Assembly: GCA_000226015.1 (NCBI GenBank)
Contig: JH154532.1
Span: forward strand, 1-27,566
DNA: 27,566 nucleotides
Source: Mnemiopsis leidyi
Taxonomy: Eukaryota; Ctenophora; Tentaculata; Lobata; Bolinopsidae
Direction of reading: 5' to 3'
The notes under the pieces are model-generated. The model searched no databases. It was not told the DNA's origin and saw only the letters and a program-made list of their open reading frames with translations. The translations under genes were made by a program, and so were the position numbers. The stretch's first letter is position 1; every line of letters begins with the position of its first letter. This document shows positions 1-9,500 of this stretch, piece by piece.

Positions 1-136
1 GTTTGACTATTGTATCTCTGGTCACAGACGATACAAATTTCTTGAAACTTTAGCTCAGATGATGTATTTTATGATTGTCTAACTACCTGCAAAGTTTAAT
101 CAAAATCGTATAGTTCAAACTCCTGTTATTCAAGAA

Positions 137-170
137 TCCGGCAAAAATCCGGCAAAAATCCGGCAAAACG
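137..170. repeat. Short tandem repeat, 12-bp unit x about 3
   Basis: The unit AATCCGGCAAAA is repeated about three times head to tail in otherwise non-repetitive AT-rich DNA. Confidence 0.85.
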
Positions 171-1760
171 CTCTCAAGTAGCCCTCGCTCCATCTGGTAG
201 GTCCGCAAAGGGTAGTCCTAGAGAATTGCCACTAGCAAGTTTACTACCTCATAGGGTGAGCAACGTCTTTGATCACGTACAAATTAGTTTAGAGATAAAT
301 TAGTTATGCTTAATTTTGAAATATAAGTAACGATTGAAAGGTCCAAGTCATTTTCTTTACGGCGCTTCATAAAAGCGCAATCTTGCAAAGCATAAAGTTT
401 CTTCAAAGCATTTCTAAAATCGGGTTACCTTGTCTAAGAACGTTCATCTAACTATTTTCTTGGTTTTAATGGTTTGTGACTTCGTTAAGTAGTTTGTAGA
501 AAGGTCAACCGAAAAAGCCAGTACAGCCATTAATATATATTTTTTGTTGACGGCAATCCATGCCAAAAACAAAAAAAACATTACTTTGCATTAGTTTTTT
601 CATTAATATCGCTTATGAAACAACTTTCTGTATTAATTTGCCTTGAAAGTCTAACTAAATAGCTTTCTGTTGAGATTTTATAGATTGAACGCTAAAAAGA
701 CTTAGCTTAAAACGCAAAATATTTTCTCATTTTCTATCGCCTCAAATAAAAGGCTTTTTGTCGAATGGGTGGTTTCTGTAAATTGACATCGTGCATTAAA
801 AATCTCGATCTATTACAGAACAGAAGGCAGTTATTTTATCATCATAATGTATCCGTTGATAAATATCTGATTGACAAAGTAGTTAATGGACATCTTGACA
901 CGTGACCTAAATATATTCTCCTCATTCGTTCCACAAAAAGCGAATGACGGGCTGAAATCTCTCCCATTGGTCCAACCTTTGATTGTGATTGCCAGAAAAA
1001 GCTTTTAAGTTTCGAGGGTTACGTTCTTGTTAGAAAGCTTTATATATAAAGTGTAATTAAGAGACTCGGCCAATTGCTACAACATCCAATAGCCACGTGA
1101 CCAAAGCAAATTGAGAGTCGACATGGGCGCGGCGAGAAAATGGGAATTATGTTCGAGTAATTATATTTCAGAAATTAGCAGAACAGATTCTCCAAACGAT
1201 TCACTGGTTTCCTAAGCGAAATTGGGATTTCAAAATATCGGCTTATCTTCAATCTTTTAATAGCCAGGAAATAATACGACCGCAAGCTGTGAAGCTTTAA
1301 CTCAAATCTTTGTTTTATGCCACAGATTGGATTCATAGCTCCATAAAATCTATACCAGGATTGCCCCCTCTTAGCCATGGAAATTTAAATTTTTGGTGCT
1401 GAGTCTAGCTAGTTTAAGATACTGCTAGTTAAAGATACTAGGTTTTAAAACTAAAATATACCAGCTAGTTAAAGAAACTAGCTTGAATGGAATACTGCTA
1501 TTTCATCCAAAGTCTTTAAAATTTTGTAGTTCACTTCCAAGCTTCCATTCGAGTTCAATAATCAACATCATTATCAATATGCCAACTTGGATGATTGGAA
1601 CCGCGAAGTTTCGGAATCTCACTTGGGACACCTTGATTGCAGTTTAAAACATTAATTCCGACAACCGGGTAGTTAATCTAACTCAATAGTGGACTCAAAT
1701 TCAACTTGTCATCCATAGCTTGTCAAGGCGGGGGTCCCTTCGATTGAGGGTGCTATCTAG
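171..1760. other. Non-coding AT-rich stretch
   Basis: No exon with usable splice signals or a recognisable protein was found on either strand. It holds two CACGTG sites (899-904, 1094-1099), the second next to a CCAAT box at 1085-1089, and a set of imperfect CTAGTT/AACTAG repeats at about 1405-1485. Confidence 0.6.
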
Positions 1761-1859
1761 CACGTGACTCAAATTGGGGTTTCTATCCGCCCACGTGCAG
1801 GAAAAGACGAGTTCTATCTAATCACGTGCACGGACGGACGAGTTTTATCTAATCACGTG
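1761..1859. promoter_or_regulatory. Cluster of four CACGTG E-boxes
   Basis: CACGTG occurs at 1761-1766, 1792-1797, 1823-1828 and 1854-1859, each 31 bp after the last. The final two sit in a partial tandem duplication sharing GACGAGTT.TATCTAATCACGTG. The even spacing suggests a duplicated binding module, but bHLH occupancy is inferred. Confidence 0.5.
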
Positions 1860-1895
1860 ATGGAGCCTAGCTAGGTCTGACTCCCCTGGACCTCT

Positions 1896-1912
1896 TCGGC
1901 GGTCTGCGCCGA
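1896..1912. repeat. Short GC-rich inverted repeat
   Basis: TCGGCG and CGCCGA form a perfect 6-bp stem around a 5-nt loop directly downstream of the E-box cluster. It is too short for a functional call. Confidence 0.4.
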
Positions 1913-3878
1913 CAGATTTATTGGCAATAAAATCGGGCAAAATTAATGAAACCTCCGATTTATTAGCCTTCACATTTCGCCGAGCGTGGAGTCTGAAGAT
2001 CTACCGGTTCAAGTTAATTTAGAGCTAAATTGAATTCTAGATCCGACCGACATATTATTTGGTCTCGGAACCTTGGACCCCGTAATATGGCGAATTTCAG
2101 AAATTAATTCTAAGACAGAGCTGCATTGACTAGCTACGCGTCTGTCTCCGCATACGCGTTCACTTGCTCGGTCCCACAAATCTTGCTCCGACAAATCTAA
2201 GATCTACGGATTGACTTAGTCAATCGAGAGCTGCAGGGTGCACTCCCCCGGTCGTACAACTCTATTGTACCGTCTTTATCCTCAATAGGGGATTAAATGT
2301 TCATACAAGTTGAAAATGTACTTGAACGACCAGCTCACCAAGTTTATGTTATACATCCTAGATAAGCCACCTATCACGGAATAATATTCTCTGCTGTGCT
2401 TGCGGAAGAAGTCCAAGCAATGATTTACAGCGCTATTGGGTTGTCGGAATATCTGATGTCATATGTCTGATGACCCTATCAAATCTTGACGAAAGTCATC
2501 ATTGGTCACAAGATGATGCTAGCTATTTACCGCTACATTCTGTATTTGACGTTTATTTCTCGATGAGGTTTGAACTCAATTTCAGCCACAAGCAAATCAA
2601 TAATTTTGGCATCTCCCCAGCACCAATTGCACCAGTTCTAGAACATTAAGCAATTTCCAAACCCTTCTAATTGCATCTATTGGAACTGTCATAGATAAAA
2701 GGAACACAAATAAGCTACCTCCGCAAATGGCAAGAAATCGACCAATCAGCTGCTAGCTTGCCTTGACATCACTGCTGAGTGACCAATTGAATAGCGTCAA
2801 TTTGAGATAAATGTACTTAGTTTCAAGTAAATGTCAGTTTGTATAGGATGGTTTCTTATTAAATGTCTTAGTGTCAGGGTTACTGGAGTCATCAAAAGTA
2901 AAGTAGATATCTGCTTGATGGACATATCACCGCGTTTAATGAGATATCACAGATATCGACCTTAATGGATATACCTATATCAACTTGCATATAATGCTTC
3001 TTGGCATCGAGATTGTGTTCAATTAACAGTTAGAGAAAGAGAAACCTCGAAACTAGTAGCTCATAGACATGATACAGCTGTAAGGGTGTCCCTAGAAGTA
3101 GATGTTTGAATTTGTTAAATGGAGAAGTTTTATAGCCGGCTCATAAGCGGAAAGTTCGTTGATGATCTTCTAAATAGTCGCTTTCGCAGAAATCATAAGT
3201 AGTTTTTCAAGTCCATAAAATAGGATTCTGGCACTCTATGATAAAATTCCCCTGAGAAGTCGCATTAATCTGATCATTCGGCAGTCGTGGGTAGGAAAAT
3301 CCCAACATGCACATTGTTTTTGAGCGGTCTAATTTTACGACTTGTCTGACATATAAACGATATCTTTATGAAACTGGCGTCTTACCATTTAGGACATGCC
3401 AATTTAAAGTATGAGGTAATTTCTTAGTATTTGATCAGTATCTGTAAAGTCAGTCCCATACTAGTTGTCATGGTGACATCACGTGATAAGACGTGTTGAA
3501 TTAGACAGCGTGAGAAATCTTGAGCAGAATACTCCGCGCTTTAGTTTCAGAACTTTTCTAAGGGACCTTTAAATGTCGTGGCTTTACAGAAAGGATGGAA
3601 CAATCAACAACCAGAGCTTAATAAAGGGTCACCAATCATAAACATTAGATAGGATTACACCATAACAGCTCCTAATTAATTACCATGACGACCTGAAAAT
3701 TCGGACTGTTTCTAAGTTTCTGATTGGTTGATCTCAGTCACGTGATGTTAGTATTTGCATTTACATTGGCTAGTTGTGGGAACGGTGTCATTAATCACCC
3801 GCTAGTTAACCTGGCGCTGATTTAACTAATTCCAGCCGGTAGAGCTGGTTCTTAATCCGTTGCTGGGGCTGAATCAGT
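1913..3878. other. Non-coding stretch
   Basis: No convincing gene. Short open frames (for example 2009-2194 minus) lack splice context and resemble no family. CACGTG lies at 3480-3485 and 3739-3744, the latter beside GATTGGTTG (a CCAAT box in reverse), echoing the E-box plus CCAAT pairing seen upstream of the POU gene. Confidence 0.6.
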
Positions 3879-3899
3879 ATGCGGCCTGATCCAGGGTTC

Positions 3900-4035
3900 A
3901 ATATGGTGACCGATATGGTGTCCTGTGTGGTGTCGGGCATTGTGACGAATATGGTGTCCAGTATGGTGTCCGACATTGTGACTGACATAATGTCCAGTGT
4001 GGTGACCGAGATCGTGACGAGTATAATGTCCAGGT
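3900..4035. repeat. Degenerate minisatellite, about 12-bp unit
   Basis: About eleven diverged copies of a unit like GTGTCCGACATT. Because the unit is a multiple of three, frames stay open on both strands, with predicted proteins rich in Val/Ser/Met on one strand and Asp/Thr or His/Gly on the other. These are repeat artefacts, not genes. Confidence 0.8.
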
Positions 4036-5895
4036 ATGAGGTATGTGCAATTAAGATCTAACAGTAATAGGCTTCTCAGAGTCATTAAAAATTCTTCTAA
4101 AACCTTGAGCGATTTTGGAAAAATACTGCTGATCTCTTAAATTCGGTTTGTCGACCACATTAAAATGGGCCATTTTCTATTATCACAGAACCACGTACTA
4201 CGAAATTGAAGGTCCAGGTGCTAGGGCAATATCCCCGAAAGTCCACAAAACAATAAACACTTTACCTAACCCCGTAGCCAGGTGTCCAAATTCCAGAAGC
4301 ACTTGACAAGAAAGTTTGTAAACGTTAAATCCACCCCGTATTAACTCCTCCCACAGACTTTTGATTCAAGTATCATTAGAAAGGCTAAGAACCGCTGCTC
4401 TAATACGATGCACAAATTATAGTTGGACTGCCTTTGAAAAGTGTGGTCGCGAAACGAGCACTATTGTGAAGGACTTTAGAGCTAAAAGGCGGACCTGTGA
4501 TCATTACCCAGATAATTACAAATTATCCAAACTCATCAGCACAATCCAACAGCGGATAAAGTGTTTTTTTGTCAAATTTCCTGCGTTAGAGTACTCTCTC
4601 TCAAACACATAATTGCACGTTATTCGCTCAGAAAATCGTTTTGTGCTTTGATAATCGAAAAAGTCCTTTAGCACTGAATCTACTTAAAGCTTATGAAATA
4701 AGTTTGGGTTGAGCATTATACTTTTCAAAAGTCAAACAATTGATCCGTAGAAGCTTATAACGATAGTTAAAACGGTCATTTTCCTTGCAAAGTAGGAGAT
4801 AGCGCTGCAGCGGTAACGAAGTGAAGAACAACTTTAGATTTGGTAAAAGAAATGCAGAACAATTGGTTTACATAACAAAACCGAAAATACGGATATTCTG
4901 GCACTTTAGCGGTCCCAAAATGCGTAAACAGTAAAGGTCACATTCCAGATGAATATTTTTGGCAGAATATCTCACATGGTCTTAACAGAATTACAGCTTT
5001 CTCCTCCGTAAAGTTATTATAACAGCTACACGTCATATCATAAAAACATAAAAATAGATGTGATCCTTCCACAAGGCAATGAATGAAGGTAAAATGAAGC
5101 CCAATTAAAATTAGCATATGAAATCGTCGAAAGATGTAACGTTGAAACCCGAATTTTTACTAAAAAACTGTCAAATCATTCACAGTCACAATGACTATAC
5201 TAATTTCGAGAAAACTGAAAAAATTATACAATGTTTGTAAAAAGCTTTAACTCTTTAAGCCTGAAAATATCAAATAGCATTTTCTGATCCAACTAGCAAA
5301 CCCCTTAGTCAATTACAAGTCACAACCCTTGACTACAATAGAGTATAATCTTACCGGTGGTATTAACTTAACCGGTTGAAAGTTTGCAAATCTGGCCTAA
5401 ATCACGATTCCAGAAACAAAGTCAATCTAAGTACTCGCCCGACTTTAGGAAAATGTGAACGCGAATTAAGTTCGACTTGTACGGTGATTTAATCGTCAAT
5501 CCTACCCACCAAGTTATAATTTTGTTGTGTATTACATGGGATAAGACCACTTTATCACATCCACCACCACTTTATCGCATCTACCACCACATTCCTGTCC
5601 GGCAACAGCTTTACTAGACATCGCAATGCCCTAACGTGATGAATTGTTTCCGAGAAAATGACGTCTGTGGCATTGTCCATTTAAAAGAGTGAAAATATTC
5701 ATTAGTTTAACAGTTTTTTTTTCGACATCAGTTTTTAGTTGTTCAATCAGTTTTAACCACAGAAAACCTGCACCAAATTTGAGAAAATGGATGAAATCTA
5801 CATATACATGTAGATGTATAAAAAATATCGGCACATTTTTCTCTTAGTCTCGCTTGTCGGGTCGGCAAGATACATTTTCTAAATGCCACACCACC
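4036..5895. other. Non-coding AT-rich stretch
   Basis: No exon or RNA gene recognised. The 83-codon plus-strand frame at 4361-4612 resembles nothing known and has no supporting signals. At about 5548-5592 there is a short repeat of CCACTTTATC.CATC.ACCA (two copies plus a remnant). Confidence 0.6.
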
Positions 5896-5953
5896 GGTAA
5901 GGTACACATGAAACAGGTAAGGTACACATGAAGGTAAGGTACACATGAAACAG
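5896..5953. repeat. Tandem repeat, GGTAAGGTACACATGAAACA x about 3
   Basis: Three head-to-tail copies of a 16-20 bp unit; the middle copy lacks the ACA end. No function is evident. Confidence 0.85.
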
Positions 5954-6202
5954 CGATTTTTTTATAAGCATTCATTCAACGTCATATTGAGGAAATTATA
6001 AGCCTAGTCATCACAAAACATAATTCAAAAGTTCAGCTCAATTGTGATTATAAGACATAATAGTTGTTAATCTTCATTTTCAAATCCAAATTAACCTAAA
6101 GACTACTGAACACATCATTTTTATAATATATACACAAAGATACACAAATGTAATCAAAAACTAAACCTTCTTTCTGACACACATTTACTAACAAACTCTA
6201 AC

Positions 6203-6269
6203 CGGGGTGCTCACCCCCGTTCTAATTTGGGGGTGCCCACCCCCGACAGGGGGTGGGGGCGCTAACCCC
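6203..6269. repeat. G/C-run hairpin cluster downstream of the POU gene
   Basis: Successive runs GGGG, CCCCC, GGGGG, CCCCC, GGGGG and GGGGG form overlapping inverted repeats, such as GGGGGTG and CACCCCC separated by 2 nt at 6229-6244. G-quadruplex or cruciform formation is possible. It begins about 20 nt beyond the putative poly(A) signal on the transcribed minus strand, so it could mark transcription pausing or termination. Confidence 0.6.
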
Positions 6270-6288
6270 AACTTTAGTTCTCGAACAG

Positions 6289-6294
6289 TTTATT
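6289..6294 (-). promoter_or_regulatory. Putative poly(A) signal of the POU gene
   Basis: AATAAA on the minus strand, about 124 nt downstream of the TAG stop at 6418-6420. It is the first canonical signal after the stop. Position and motif only; the cleavage site is not known. Confidence 0.5.
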
Positions 6295-6417
6295 TCGGTT
6301 ATCAACACAAAAACCAGCTCATCAACAAAGTTCATCAAGGTCACGACATCTCTGACTGATCACGTGACTTTCTCTAACTGTAACAAAAACACGGGGATCT
6401 ACCCGTTAAATGTGTCA

Positions 6418-6559
6418 CTAGAAGAGTCCTTGATGTTGACTCATTGTAGAGATAGGGATTGAGGGAGGACTCGACTGCATCTGGTTTCGGGACGCTCCCC
6501 CTCCCATTGTCACGATCAGTTTGCTTAGTCGTTTTCCTATAGCACGTCGGTTTTGGAAC
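6418..6559 (-). CDS. POU gene exon 15: recognition helix with Gln50, C-terminal tail and stop
   Basis: Residues 514-560. It completes Trp48 and reads [14 protein letters not shown], then a 34-residue Ser/Pro/Gln-rich tail ending MSQHQGLF and TAG. The acceptor is GTTCCCCTTCAG. Asn51 and Arg53 are kept. Position 50, almost always Cys in POU homeodomains (WFCNRR), is a CAA Gln codon here. The tail matches no domain I recognise. Confidence 0.93.
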
Positions 6560-9500
6560 CTGAAGGGGAACAGTATCGTTATCAGTTGCCTGGGTAACGG
6601 TATCAGTGGATACAAACGGTATCAGAGGTTACAATTTTCTTGTTTCCAGATTTTGTTTATTTACTGACGTCGAGCTAGAAGAACAGTTTTAGGACTTAAA
6701 AACATTTTATACCAACAATTAACTCAGAATTGGAATACCAGCTTATATTAGAAGAAGAGTATTCACTATTTACTTGATAAGTAGCTAGCTAGTAACTTAC
6801 CAGATTCTGATGACTCGCTTATCGAGGGTCAAGTTGTTGGACAAATTCCCTATCTCCTCTGTGCTGGGCAGTGGGTTTGTTTGGTAATACTGTTCTAGCA
6901 CTTCCTGGAGAGGATAGTTCGTTAACAATATGTTTGAGAAACAGACAAATAACAGCTCCAAAAAGATAGTTCGTTAACAATATGTTTGAGAAGCAGACAA
7001 ATAACAGCTCCAAAAAGATAGTTCGTTAACAATATGTTTGAGAAACAGACAAATAACAGCTCAGAAAAGATTTGAAAAACTTCCAAAGTTCAAAATTTAA
7101 TTTAATTTCGTTAAACGATAACAGAGATCAAGTAAGAGTTTCATTCGTCGAATGAATACCATCTTCAATTTAACAACACTAAAATTGAAATTGTGGTAAG
7201 TTTACAAGAAATATAAGACCGCTGGTAAGTTTACAAGAAGTATGGCTTGTAGCTACCTTGCTGTTGCTGCTGATTGTTGTCCGTTTTCTACGCTTACTGT
7301 TCCCGTTCTGGCTACTCCCATGAAGGATGCTAGGGGAGTGATGTCGGCGTTTTGCGGGGTTCTCTACACTTTCCAACCACCGTCGTAGAATAGGGATAAT
7401 CTTCTTGTGGTTCGGGAAACTGAGGGGATGTTTTCTTGTTAGAAACTTCTGGAATAAAAACCATGGAAAATCATGGAAAAACGTGGAAACAACATGGAAA
7501 CAAGATGATAACAACATGATGACAAGATGATGACAAGATGATAACACGATGATAACACGAAAGAGAAATTACCTCAACTGAAGACCCTCAAATCGGGAGA
7601 TGGTAGTCTGACTGAACTCCGGTCCGTGGACAAGAGCCAGCGCCGCGCCCACGTGCGCTTGAGTGTAGCCGAGCTTGACACGTTTCGTTTTAAACTCGTT
7701 GACAAATCCTTCTACCTCAGACCAGGTCAGGTGGTCTTCTGACTGTTAAAATAGGGTTTTAGAAATAGGAATTTAGAAATAGGGATTTAGAAATAGGGAT
7801 TTAGAAATAGGGATTTAGAAATAGGGATTTAGAAATAGGGTTTTAGAAATGGGGATTTAGAAATAGGGATTTAGAAATAGGGATTTAGAAATAGGGTTTT
7901 AGAAATGGGGATTTATAAATAGGGATTTAGAAATAGGGATTTAGAAATAGGGATTCCGACATTAAGATTTGACGGTGGGTATTCATTATGGAGTTTAACG
8001 CTCGAAAAATGAGTACTTATGTCAGCTATTTACGCACATTTACTTGATTAAAACTGTTCACTTATGTCGCACACTATTCTTTAATCCTGACCTATTCTAA
8101 GTGCGACGTTCCCCCAACCTACATGTTCTGTTTAGATATAATTATGTTTGGTAAAGTGTTTGGTAATGTATGGTGTTATACAAGTTATTAAAACCGCTAT
8201 TTAATGGCTAAGTAGATCACGTAATGCGGGATACTAAAATATTCGCAAACAAGTTTTAATCTACCGAGCTGAAAATAATATTCAGACAATTCTTTGTTAT
8301 GAATTCCACGATTTTTCCACAAATCCGACTTCGAATTCCACGACGACGGGTAAAGTCTGAATGGCAGGCTGGACACAGTGTACCGATTAAAACATGCAAT
8401 TACCAGGCCCCGGGGTATACAATTACAAGTAATAAAACCGGGACTATATATCTTATCAGAAAGATAAGGGGACTGTTCCGTGGTTAAAACCTGCCCTTTG
8501 ATGTCATGTCCATAGACTGAGCTTGATAACAGGACAGTCATGTGATGGAGCGTGGGACTGTAGTTTTTATGACGTGATTTTTGAGCTCAGGCTTGGGACC
8601 GTGCCCGGGGGTTTGAAATTTCTGAAAACAATTCTTATCTTTAAATCTACATTCTTCTCTACTCTAATTCTATAGACTGTGACTTTCTCTACCAAGTATA
8701 AAGATAACTAATCACGTGACTTAATTACCTCAAATCCCTCAGGTAAAGTGATGTTGCTGGTGTCCTGCTCAGCAGCTTGATAGTGGCGGGATCTCTCTGT
8801 TTTACCATGACTCCGGTTGTCAAGGGAACCGTAACCTTCTGTTTTCTGCGAGAAGTTTTGTTGTGAGTCGTTGTTCATTTAGTCCTTGTTTAAGCTTGGG
8901 TGTTTCGTTGTCGTTCTTGTCACTGTTATTATCAATCAATCCCAATCCCAATCCACCCAGACAATCTTTGAATCGAGATTTGCACAAACCACGGGAAATT
9001 GAGGAAGGTACCATTTTAAATTATTCTAAATTATAATTAGTCTAATAAATGTCCGTGTTTTAGTGATGGCAGGCTTTTTAATTTGTCACTATGCCAGCGG
9101 TATTGGAAGTGGAACTGAGACTAAAACTGTACATATTAATGAGCTAGGGGCTGGATTTAAACGCACCACATGATAGCCCTTATTAAATACAGATGTCATG
9201 ATGTTATAACCACTCAGCCCGTTAACATACAATAAAATGAGAAAGAAAGTGGAAGAAAAGAGAAAATAAAAAGTAATATGGCCAAATAGGAAACCGATTT
9301 TTAAGAGAGGTGTCTCCAAATTGTTTTGATTTTAGGAGGAGTCTCACATTTGTTTTGACTTGAGACACCTCCTTGCAAAATTAGCTTTGCTTGTATGTAC
9401 AACGGTTTTGAGACACCTCCCTAAAAACAAATGTGAGACACCTCCTGAAGAGTGTACATTTTAATATACTTTCCCAATATACTTTCACGATAATCAAAAA

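Noticed and set aside
3806-4085. Open frames on both strands (Val/Ser/Met, Asp/Thr and His/Gly-rich)
   Set aside because: Created by a degenerate 12-bp repeat whose length is a multiple of three.
8820-9014. 64-codon minus-strand frame just upstream of exon 11
   Set aside because: In a different frame from exon 11 and ends inside it; the spliced model with acceptor TTCTCGCAG fits phase and flanking exons better.
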